Shown in pieces: positions 54,895 to 64,000 of a stretch of DNA of 64,000 nt. This DNA comes from Pollenia angustigena (lineage: Eukaryota > Arthropoda > Insecta > Diptera > Polleniidae), in assembly GCA_930367215.1 (NCBI GenBank), contig OV884056.1, positions 315,796,709-315,860,708 on the forward strand. The letters are read 5' to 3'. The position numbers and the translations under genes were made by a program. The notes beneath the pieces are model-generated. The model did not search any database. It saw nothing but the letters and a program-made list of their open reading frames with translations, and was not told where the DNA came from. Positions within the stretch are counted from its first letter, which is position 1. Each line of letters starts with the position of its first letter.

Positions 54895-55073
54895 TTTAAA
54901 AAACTGCAGTCAAAGTAGAAAAACTGCCATAACTTTCACTTCTTCATTTGATATTAGCCAAAAAACAAATGTTGCTTTACAGTCGCTGTCAAACCAACTC
55001 AAAAAGCGAAAAGTTATACATAAACTTTCGTTTTCTGTTCGACAGTTTTTGGTTTTGACTGCAGTTTTTTAAA
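54895..55073. mobile_element. Short foldback with 20-bp perfect arms
   Basis: 'tttaaaaaactgcagtcaaa' and its exact inverse complement bound 179 bp. A second inner inverted pair ('aacttt'...'aaagtt') is weak. Confidence 0.7.
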
Positions 55074-55605
55074 CCCTGATTTTAAGCCGTAGCCAAAAAG
55101 CCTACGGCTGATACTTACTATGTTTCCGATATCTGATGACTATTCCCAAGCAAGTTGGCGACTGCTATCGCTTCGCTTTCCCCTACACATTTGTACCAAA
55201 TGGCAATCTTGTGCGTGTGTTGTGCATTTTAATCGTCCCTGATCCACTTTATTGTTAACACATTTTCTATATGCAATGGGTTTTTAGAAAGTAAAATTTT
55301 AATAAGAAATTGTTGTTCTCTTAAATGATTTTTTACGCCCCATTACTAAATTACAAAAATATTCTTAAGTGCGCTGTATTTTTGAGCAGTGCTGTATATA
55401 AAAAGTGACTTTGTTACTTAACAACAAAATAGAATAAGTAAAGCTGATAAATATCATACGGCCTAATCCCATGGTACTCTTAACTCCGGGTTAAACAAAA
55501 TTTGTCGTCGAATGCCCATGGATTTTACAATGTACACAAAAAGGACAATCTAGCACATGCCTGCCTTTTATACAATATACACTACTTATGCAACTCTATT
55601 GGATA
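55074..55605. other. AT-rich non-coding stretch
   Basis: No structure recognised. Confidence 0.4.
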
Positions 55606-56164
55606 AGGCCTTTTTACACTATAAGACTGAGTATTAAGACATGTCAAAAACTGACATACATTTAAAATGTTCAATAGTGAGAAAACAATTTGTAATGAAA
55701 AGTAAAAAAATACGTAAAGAAATTTGACAGTTGTATGGCTCTCGCAATTTTTGAAATTTCTCTAAACGATAAGATTTTCATTTTATCAGAGTTGTATTTT
55801 TATAGAAGCACAAGAAGAAAAACAGAGAAGGAATTCGAAATTTTTCACAAATTTTAAATAATCAGCCTTATTATGAGTGTCGTAGTCGAAAACTAGTCGT
55901 TTTTTGAATTGGTATGATGATTGTTTAAACGGCATAAAGTACGCTAAAATATAAATCAAAATTACATATAAATGTTTTTTTTTTTTTAATCGAACAGCTG
56001 TTTTTATTCAACTATACATTTTCTATTTATTTGGAGTGTGATAGTGTAGAGGCAGAATGTAATAAAAAGATTTTTTATTGCATTTTCTGACAATCATGCC
56101 AACAATCTATGAATTTTGTGAGAGAAAAAATCTAAAGACTTATAGAACAGTGTAAAATGGGCTA
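55606..56164. mobile_element. Possible foldback with 'aggcctttttacactataag' ends
   Basis: The left end and the inverse complement of the right end ('tagcccattttacactgttc', 'tataagtct') align with gaps. The tips resemble those of 39741-40278. Boundaries are approximate. Confidence 0.5.
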
Positions 56165-56406
56165 TAGTAACAATGCGCAGGAGAAATTCTCCTCTAGGGC
56201 AAAAATCAACCCCTACACATGTTGAGTTCAAATTCACCACTTGACCTCTAAAAGTCCTACCAATATCCAGTAAAAGACCTTTAATGTTCTAAGGGCTACT
56301 GCATTCTGGTCAGCCGCGAAGTTTTAACGATCTACGAAATCAAAACCAGCAAGAACATTAAAAGGCAAGTACACAGAATGGTAGAAGAATATGTTAATTT
56401 GTGCTC

Positions 56407-57101
56407 TTTTTATACCCTCCACCACAATCAGTTGTGAAGAGGGTATATTAAGTTTATCATTCCGTGTCTCTCAGACCCCATAAAGTATATATATTCTGGG
56501 TCCTTGAGTAATTCTAAGTCGATTTAGCCATGTCCGTCTGTCTGTCTTGGTTCTAAATTGCTTATAGTTATCCTAAGCAGTTTGGGATTGAAATCCAGCA
56601 CAATCGGTTCAGTAGGACCAGAGCTATGAATCAAAATGTGGAACCACCACCTAAAAAAATTGATAATTTTGTTACAAAAAATAGCATAAATGCTGAAACA
56701 AGGCACGGAATGAGATAAGATTTTGCAAAAATTTGTTTTATTTGACTGGAAATCACGCTGTTAAATTTCGTGAAGATCCGTCCATAATTTACCCTAAGCC
56801 CCATATAAACACAACTTCCGGAAAACAGTTTAGTACGCCTAAAACCGTAAAAAATAACGCTAGCGTAACAAAATTTGGTACGTCACAGTTTCACAGAAAT
56901 AACACTGTAAAATTTCGTGCCGATCGGTCCATAATTTACCTTTGGCCCCATATAAACCCTACTACCGGAAAACAGTTTAGTCGCCTGAAACCTTAATTAA
57001 GATAATAATAACATCATACAGATATTATCCTTAAACATTCGATATGTCGGTGGAGGGTATCAAAGATTCGGCACAGCCGAATATAGCACTCTAACTTGTT
57101 T
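56407..57101 (+). repeat. tataccct-family repeat, divergent subfamily
   Basis: Begins 'tataccctccaccacaatca' and 'gaagagggtatatta', then 'gaccccataaagtatatata' and 'gccatgtccgtctgtctgtc'. It ends 'cggtggagggtatcaaagat', 'tcggcacagccgaa' and 'taacttgttt'. Two internal units share 'cggtccataatttacc'-type text. The minus ORF at 56524-56706 is not supported. Confidence 0.8.
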
Positions 57102-57406
57102 AATTAAAAAATGTCAAAAATCAAAATATAATTAAGGATTAAATTATATTTGATCTAGGCAAATATTTTTTGTGATTTTTTTTTTTTTTAATGGAAATTA
57201 GTGGCGGCGAAAATGATTTTTGAGATAAGATTCTTAAGAGAAACTTTGAGGAATTTTGTTATTGTATAAAAATAAAAATGTCCGCATTCGCAATTCGATA
57301 TTGATTATTTTAAAAAGAAAAAGAGCTTCGACGAGAATGGATTTATGGTTTTGTTTTAAATCGCCAGATTAACACTTTTTGTTAATAATTATCTATCATC
57401 ACTCAT

Positions 57407-57577
57407 TCGGCTTTATTATGAGTCTCGAAAACAAGTCGTGTTTAAAAATTGGTATTATGATTGGCGTAAACGACATAAATACGACATAATTACGTGCTTA
57501 GCATTGTGTTGGTGTCGACAGAAATTCTAAGCGTCTACGACTTCGACCACGACAACGACTCCCGTAATAAGACTGCT
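57407..57577. mobile_element. Short MITE with 'cggctttattatgagt' ends
   Basis: The left end and the inverse complement of the right end ('cagtcttattacgggagtcg') match about 75% over 30 bp. Related left-end text occurs at 55863 ('cagccttattatgagtgtcg'). Confidence 0.55.
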
Positions 57578-58836
57578 TGTTTATACGGCCGTCGCTATTA
57601 GCGACTACAATATCAATCACAATAACATACTGATTTGTCATTTAATTAGAAACTATAAAAATAAATAAATTTGTGTTCGTTAAATTTCATAAAATTAGAA
57701 ACAAATAAAAAACGTTTCAATTTGATGTCGTTTTATTTTACGAAATCTCTATTAATCAATGGGAAAAAAAACAAAAAAATTCCAAGTAGGAAGATTTTAA
57801 CTGCCAAATACACTGGCTTGTGCAATATTTCAAATAACAAAACAAATAAAAAGATAAAATTGATTGCGAGTTTCACACGCACACAATCTTTGGCCGAATC
57901 ACAGAAGAAGAGGAAGAAATGTTCAGAAAAACAAAGAAAACTTTAATCAATACATTTCATCAATGGCAGCCAGCCATTAAGTCAGTTAATAGGCTGGTAG
58001 GCAGGTAGTTTTAACAACTTCAGTGATTGATCGACAGGCATTGAATTGGATTGAACTGAATTGACTGAGTACGTGTATTTTAAAGTTTTTACGTTTTAAC
58101 TGCTGCATGAATAAATTAAAATACATTAAATTCCAAAAACAAGCGTTGTTTGCATATTTATAACACCGACTCACTTTGTATAAAGATCAGCTATATGAGT
58201 TGTTTGTTATACCCCTTTGAAATATACCTTAATTTGTTTTATTATGATTTCCAAATAATTTGGGTCTTGTGCTGTCCGTTCGTAAGCTGGACCGATTAAA
58301 AAAAAAATAAAAGTTCCATTTTGGTTTTTACAAAATTTTTATAGTTTTTCCCAAAATTATATTTTTATTTCAACGAAACTGAGATATAAATGCAGTTTTC
58401 AGTTCTATTTGAAGCTTTAATTTGAATTTATTAATACATATAAAAGTGTTATGCATCATTGTTGTGTTAACACCACTGTTTAGATTATTCCAGTAAATTA
58501 ATAAATTTTTGCCTCTTAACAAAACCAGTCAACATAATAACATTACCGATATTACGACATTGAAATTGTTTATGATTTTAATTTAACGACTTCTTTTAAC
58601 ATAGTGAATGTTAAAAAAAAAAAACTTTATTTCTGGAAAATTCTATACAGTGGAAGTAACACTACAATTACGCATAACATTCGTATACAACATACAAATT
58701 ACAAATTAAACTTAAAAGATATATTTCAACTGTATTACTTTGTAACAGCATTATTGATTTCAAAGATCCTCTTATATTCAGATTTAATGTGAAAGTTGGG
58801 GTTCACACTATGAACGTTTTCATTAAGAAAGTCTAA
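57578..58836. other. AT-rich non-coding stretch
   Basis: The Lys-rich ORF at 57671-57946 has no recognisable domain. A worn 'gttatacccctttgaaata' near 58206 may be a tataccct-family tip. Confidence 0.4.
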
Positions 58837-59006
58837 TAGCCTTTTTACACTCTACATCTAACATCTACCATCAATTTGCCACAATTTGCGAAGATGTTAA
58901 CATCTTTCCTTAAGAAATAAATAGGGCTAAAAACCAACATCTTTAAAAGATGTAACTATCTCATATTATTTTATTTAACATCTTTCGATTATTTTACTGT
59001 CATTAC

Positions 59007-60239
59007 CAGGGAAACCAGAAATATGCTCTAAAAAAGCGTTTTATGCGCATTAAATATGCAGTTAAAACTTTAAAATATGCCCTAAAAACTGTTAAAAATA
59101 TGCCCCAAAAAATTTTAAATTGCTAAATTGAAAACAAAATATTCAACAATTTATTAATAGTGGTATTCACACCGAACTTGTTAATTTGTTACTCGGTAGT
59201 TTGTTAATTTGTTAAAGTTACCAACTGTGAACGATCCCCTTTTTAAAACTTTGTTAGTCTAGTAACTTTCGTAGTAAAACAACTGATTTATTGTTCTGAC
59301 ACAATTTATTATTCTGGAAAAAATAAAACATGCCATGAGGAAGTGTAAAAAAAACAATTGTCAACCATTTAATTACTCATGCTTTGACACAAATAACGTT
59401 TACTGACGGTAAGTAGTGAGTTACCAACTAACAACTATTTTATCAGGGGTGCCGTGTCGTTAATTTGTTAAATGTTAATACGGTAGCGCGTTAAATATAC
59501 AAAAACAAAATGCGTGTAAAAAAGTAACGATTAACGACTAACAAACTAACAAGTTCGGTGTGAATTCAGCTAATATGTAGTTCCATTTAATAAAAACAGT
59601 CCTAAAATTATTATCGGTAAAGCCCAAACACCATAGTGTTTACAGACGATTTTTTGGGATTTTTGGGGCGAATTCAATCCAAATAACAACATAATAAGAT
59701 GGTTAACGGACACAAAGAGTCTTATTTGGAAAGAAGTTTTTATGGAGAATATATGAAATTATAGACCGATTTTCACCATTTACATAGACTTCGTCCTTAG
59801 TACAATTAAAATGTATTTACCAAATTTGCTCAAATTATCTACAATTTGTACTTCGCGCACAAGGTTAACATAAGACAGATAATTAGCCAAATGGACGGAT
59901 GAACATCGTTAGATCACTTTAAAAAGTCTTGGAGAAATTGAAGCAACACGTTGGGTTACAGATAGATATTTATTTTTATTGCGAGAAAAAAATCTAAAAT
60001 GTAGCCAAATATGCCTGAAAAAGGCAAAATATGCGCTATAAACTTAAAAAAAATGCTGCGAAAAAGCTCTTTTAACCAAATTATGCAAAAAAATGCTGCA
60101 AACAGTAAATATGTAAAAATATGCACTAACAAATCGATGCCAAAATTCATAAAAAGCTTTCAAACGGATAAATATATAATTTCTGCCTTCATTGGTCGCA
60201 CCAGGAAAAACATGCAATTGCATATTTATGGTTTCCCTG
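59007..60239. mobile_element. hAT-like non-autonomous element, family 1 copy B
   Basis: Ends CAGGGAAACCAGAAATATGC and, inverted, CAGGGAAACCATAAATATGC. Flanking 8-mers GTCATTAC (58999-59006) and GTCATCAC (60240-60247) differ by one base. The intact relative at 39916-39923 has a single GTCATCAC. Interior matches copy A in inverse orientation. A MITE is nested at 59162-59573. Confidence 0.88.
59162..59573. mobile_element. MITE nested in hAT-like copy B
   Basis: Inverted ends 'ggtattcacaccgaacttgt' and 'aacaagttcggtgtgaattc' (19 bp perfect core). Many 'gttaatttgttaa' motifs lie near the left end. Absent from copy A. Confidence 0.8.
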
Positions 60240-60300
60240 GTCATCACAAAAAAAAAAATTTTTTTTGAAAGCAGCGTTACCGTTTGTCATGTTTTCTCGT

Positions 60301-60837
60301 ATAAGAGTAAAATTGTGGATTTATTTTATATGAAATAAGACCCCAAAAATTATTTTCTACTTTTGCCTAAAGATCACTAAGAAATTTAACATCAATATTT
60401 GACATCCAAAAAAAATATTTGGTCAATAATTTAAACCAGTTTATAGACATTTCTATAATTGATTTTGGAAATTGGGTCATAAAATCCAACCAAACGAAAA
60501 CAACAACAAAAAACAGCCAAAATAAAAACGAAACCCAAAATAAAATCCAGTTAAATATTGAGGAACCCCTGCAGACTTGATAAGTATTTCTCTCATAAAC
60601 ATTAATGCATGTGTATGTAGATTTTGGCTAACACACACATATGCACACTGTTACACACTAGACCTCTTTTCAGTTGGGCGAATTTAACTTCAAGTTATCG
60701 TAGTTAAAATAAAAAACTGAATAAAAGAAGAAAAAAAACAGGTGTAATGTGGGCTCGTGTATTTGATTTAAAGAGCATACAGGTACATAATTTTATTGTT
60801 GATAATAGATGTGGTAACTACAGCCAACTGTCAATAA
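60301..60837. other. AT-rich non-coding stretch
   Basis: Short CA run near 60630-60655. No gene signal. Confidence 0.4.
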
Positions 60838-61813
60838 TAAAGGGTGATACACTTAGGGGGTAATTTTGTTGTTCACTTCACCTTGCGTTGAGAAAATTTT
60901 CATATAAAATTTTTTGAATTTTCAAAATTTCAAAAAATTTTATATGAAAATTTTCTCAACGCAAGGTGAAGTGAACATCAAAATTACCCCCTTAGACTTT
61001 TCTTTCTTTATTTTATTTTTTAAGCATAACTGGTGTCATTCTGCAATCTAATTTTTATTCAGTTTTTTTTTAATTATCATGGAAAGTCCCACACCAAAAC
61101 AATTTCTACAAATTATATGGTGGGCCTCATTGACCTTCAGAGACCACTATTGGCAAAACATTCCATCCACAAATTGAAGGCTTAGGCTGTGTTTTTGAGA
61201 ACTCAGTTAAACTAGGTTTAGTTAACCTGCAAATTAATTTGTGCCGCCATTACAAAGTTTTTATACACAATGTTTAGGGAACAGCTTAGTTATACTTAAT
61301 ACGTTGCTGTTTAATGAAATAATAAAAATAATTACATTTCGCAGAAAATATTTTAGTTTCGGACTACGTTAAACTAGGTTTTACCTTAATACACCTTGCA
61401 AAAGCTCGGCCTTAGTGTACATTATTAGAATATTCTCTTAGTGGGGAAAATATTCCAGGAGTGTGAAAGAATACCGTGACTGAACAAAACCGTCAATGGC
61501 GCTTTTTTGTTACCTGGATTATGCCGGAAACATTTGGTTGCAGCGAAACGGTGCTGCGGCAGACGGCGCGCTAGAAATTTGATTTCAATTAAATATAATA
61601 TGTTATATTAATTTAAAAATGAGGTTATGTGAAATCAAAGTCTGCATCGATAAGCAAGCTACCATTCCACACTTGAAAGCGTCATTCACGAGATACCGGT
61701 AGTAATAGAGGAAAGGGATATCGAAAATTGGAGCAGCGTGTTTAATGAACATTTATTTTAATTTAAAGTGTTTTATTTAAAATAAAAAAAAAATTCAAAT
61801 GGATCACCCTTTG
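60838..61813 (+). pseudogene. mariner-type relic (DD41D-like), copy 1
   Basis: Tips 'aaagggtgatacac' (about 60838) and, inverted, 'aaagggtgatcca' (about 61813). The readable part of the transposase is small: IWLQRNGAAADGALEI (about 61525-61575, in place of WFQQDGAT.HTARLTM, so the Asp is changed to Asn), then KVCIDKQATIPHLKAS (about 61640). Most of the coding region is deleted, and a hairpin MITE is inserted near the left tip. Confidence 0.55.
60856..60991. mobile_element. Near-perfect hairpin MITE, 136 bp
   Basis: Arms of about 62 bp, 'gggggtaattttgttgttca' + 'cttcaccttgcgttgagaaa' + 'attttcatataaaa...', with only one or two mismatches. TTA on both sides (60853-60855 and 60992-60994) fits a 3-bp target duplication. 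Confidence 0.88.
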
Positions 61814-61820
61814 CATACTT

Positions 61821-62764
61821 TATATCGGGTGATTGTTAAGCTATTATCTTTTTGGCAACACTGGTTTAAACAGCTGACGCACATTTCGTGTTTTGTTTCA
61901 CTGTCAAACATCTTCAGTTTGTTCTATAATTTAACCATGAATCGTCTTGCAAACGAACAACGCATGCAAATTATTGAATTTTATTATCAAAATGCGTGAT
62001 CTGTTAGGAAAGTTGATCCACTTTTTTATCGAAAAATTGTGTTCAGCGACGAAGCTCATTTTTGGCTCAATGGGTACGTTAATAAGCAGAATTGTCGATG
62101 TTGGAGTGAAGATCAGCCAGAGCATTGCAAGAGCTACCAATGCATCCAGAAAAAGTCACAGTTTGGTGCGGTTTATGGGCTGGTGGCATCATTAGACCGT
62201 ACTTCTTCAAAGATGATGCGCATCGTAACGTAACGGTGAATGGTAAGCGCTACCGTGAGATGATATCCAACTTTTTTTTGCACAAAATGCAAGAGCTTGA
62301 CTTGCATGACATGTGGTTTCAACAAGACGGTGCCACATGACACACAGCACGCTTAACAATGGACTTATTGAGAGGCGAGTTCGGTGAACATTTTATTTCA
62401 CGTTCGGGACCGGTCAATTGGCCGCCTAGATCATGCGATTTAACGCCTTAAGACTATTTTTCATGGGGCTATGTAAAAGCTCATGTCTATACACACATGC
62501 CCGCTTCAATTGACGCATTGGAAGACAACATTGAAGCATTTATTCATGAGATACCGGCCGAAATGTAGGAAAGAGTATGCAAAATTGGATTAAGCGGATG
62601 GACCATTTGAGGCGCAGTCACGGTCAACATTTGTGTGAAATAATCTTTAAACATTAAATTATATGGACCGTACTATCGATTCAAATAAAGATTTCATGAA
62701 TTTTTCTGAATTTTATGTGTTTTTTTTAAACTTTCCTATAGCTCTTAAAAATTCACCCATTATA
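61821..62764 (+). pseudogene. DD41D mariner-type transposase, internally deleted and broken (copy 2)
   Basis: Tips 'tcgggtgattgttaagcta' and, inverted, 'atgggtgaatttttaagagc', next to TA-rich flanks. The start ATG is at 61937. The frame reads MNRLANEQRMQIIEFYYQNA, a stop, then jumps to IVFSDEAHFWLNG (first Asp 62048-62050), so most of the paired helix-turn-helix region is deleted. After a frameshift near 62120 come KVTVWCGLWAGGIIRPYFF, MWFQQDGAT (second Asp 62326-62328), RSCDLTP, a stop, and DYFSWGYVKAHVY (third Asp 62452-62454). Forty-one codons separate the last two Asps. All three Asps survive although four stops or shifts inactivate the gene. Confidence 0.88.
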
Positions 62765-64000
62765 TGTATGTTTGTTATAACTCTACTTGATTTATTAATT
62801 TTGGTACCATAACTTAACCCACATTCTTGAGTACATTAAACAATAGATGTGTTTTCGTTAACAAGTCAGGTTAAATATTTGTAAAACACATTTTAAATAG
62901 TTTGTTAATAATTTGTATCTGCGTGAATTTCTAATTTTTTTTTTTAACTTAACAAACCAAACTGAAGACTGTTAAGTAATTGTTGAAATTTGAAGAACAA
63001 TAATATTATTTAACAATTTTTACACTCTTTTTCTTTTAATTGAATTCCTTTGTCTTTCTTTGTCCAATAAATATTTTGTATCCAGCCAAAACTAAAAAAA
63101 GAAAAGAAAAAAACGACTATTGTAAAGATGCCATAATTATTTTGTGCCTTGAATATTTTTTTCTTTTCTTTGTTTTTGGCTAAATTTTTTGGTTAACGTT
63201 AAAAATAAACTGGTGAAAGTGTTTTGTTGCAAAATATTTCAAGTGTTGTTTGACTTCTTAATGAGTAACAACAGATTTTAAATATGGAAGAGCTAATTCG
63301 TATACATACTTGTGAGATCTCGTCGGCTAGTTTTTTTTTAATGAAAGTGAAATTTATTAAAGTTATTAAAAACTGTATAAAAACACCAAATTATTGAGTA
63401 TAAAAAATGATAAAGAACAATAAGTTATTAAAAATCGATTTTAGATTTAAAATGCCTGCCTGTCTAGAAACATTAAAAAATAAACTCACCACCCATTTAG
63501 GAACCGTTGGTCTAAGTTATTAAGCCAGCGTTGCCAACAGTAAAAGAAAAAATTATACAGAATTTTTGCAAAAATAGTACGAAACCAAACGAAATAGTAC
63601 AAAAAATTTCGACGAAAGACTTTTTTATTTTTGTTAAAACATAAGCAGCCCATAAACTTGCAATATTATTGTTGTATATGATATTCGCCATATTATTTCC
63701 ATTTTGTCCTATGGGTAATTCCATGTCAAAACGACCAAGAGTGGGACACGACCCCTTCCGATTTTAATAAAATTTGGTGAGAATGTTCCTTTTATCTTAT
63801 TAGGAACATATATGAACGAAAAAAATTTTTAAAATTTGTTTTTCGAAAGTTATGACATATTCAAAATGTCATAATTTCGCAGAATTAGCCGAATGTGTTG
63901 AGCTTATTTCTTCAATATCTCGAAAACTAATTGACATACGAAGATGATTTTGATGTCATTTTAAAGAGAATACTTGGGGCTACAAACCATAAATTGAAAA
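62765..64000. other. AT-rich non-coding stretch
   Basis: No gene signal. The last 280 bp ('ccgattttaataaaatttgg', 'cgaaagttatgacatattca', 'tcgaaaactaattgacatac') have the phrasing of a dispersed repeat that probably continues past the right edge; family not recognised. Confidence 0.4.

Larger units (their letters stand above)
58837..60300. mobile_element. Foldback MITE ('tagcctttttacac' family) split by hAT-like copy B
   Basis: 58837-59006 matches 39741-39923 ('aacatctaccatcaatttgc', 'acatctttcgattatttta'). 60248-60300 resumes with 'gaaagcagcgttaccgtttg'. The right terminal repeat of this copy is missing or unrecognisable. Confidence 0.75.

Noticed and set aside
57671..57946. 91-codon Lys-rich ORF
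   Set aside because: Low-complexity, A-rich DNA; no motif, leader or splice signal.

Overview
The window looks like a repeat-dominated, non-coding stretch of a higher-fly (Brachyceran, probably calyptrate) nuclear genome. The evidence is strong AT richness, one spliced exon resembling Drosophila qless, GT-AG splice signals, and mobile elements typical of flies: R1/LOA-like and Jockey-like non-LTR retrotransposons, DD41D and other Tc1/mariner relics, hAT-like, piggyBac-like and pogo-like non-autonomous elements, tRNA-derived SINE-like units, and the 'tataccctccaccac...acttgttt' repeats. I see no bacterial or organellar gene organisation, no complete protein-coding gene and no certain RNA gene. 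All identifications are by eye; no database search was run.

Layout. 1-1305: relic R1/LOA-type reverse transcriptase, minus strand. 2248-2430: the best host gene feature, a 61-codon exon (minus) with acceptor and donor, matching the N-terminal region of the decaprenyl-diphosphate synthase subunit PDSS1/qless; later exons would lie off the left edge. A second, weaker exon with a start codon lies at 12165-12261 (minus) and is phase-compatible. 3.9-10.4 kb: tandem repeats, a SINE-like unit, a 2.0-kb hAT-like element with a nested foldback, and MITEs. 10.5-16 kb: mariner relic, a GC-richer island, and a 5'-truncated Jockey-like element with a long open ORF2. 16-32 kb: many MITEs, a near-identical 0.7-kb duplication, two hAT-like copies and a piggyBac-like MITE. 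33.3-35.2 kb: a long-armed foldback with a retrotransposon tail inside. 36.0-39.0 kb: a 3-kb element with 8-bp target duplication, holding a minisatellite that is split by a 1.9-kb solo LTR. 39.7-43.1 kb: foldbacks and interlocked copies of the tataccct family. 43.4-49.1 kb: a deep nest of transposons. 50-64 kb: more MITEs, a Tc1 relic, a second hAT-like copy inserted into a foldback, and two mariner-type relics.

The genes do not form a functional system. The coherent story is layered insertion: target-site duplications (8 bp for four hAT-like groups, TTAA, TA, ATAC, ATTAGTAG) and two paralogous empty sites let the insertion order be read directly. If the qless reading is right, part of the window may be intronic or 5'-flanking to that gene.
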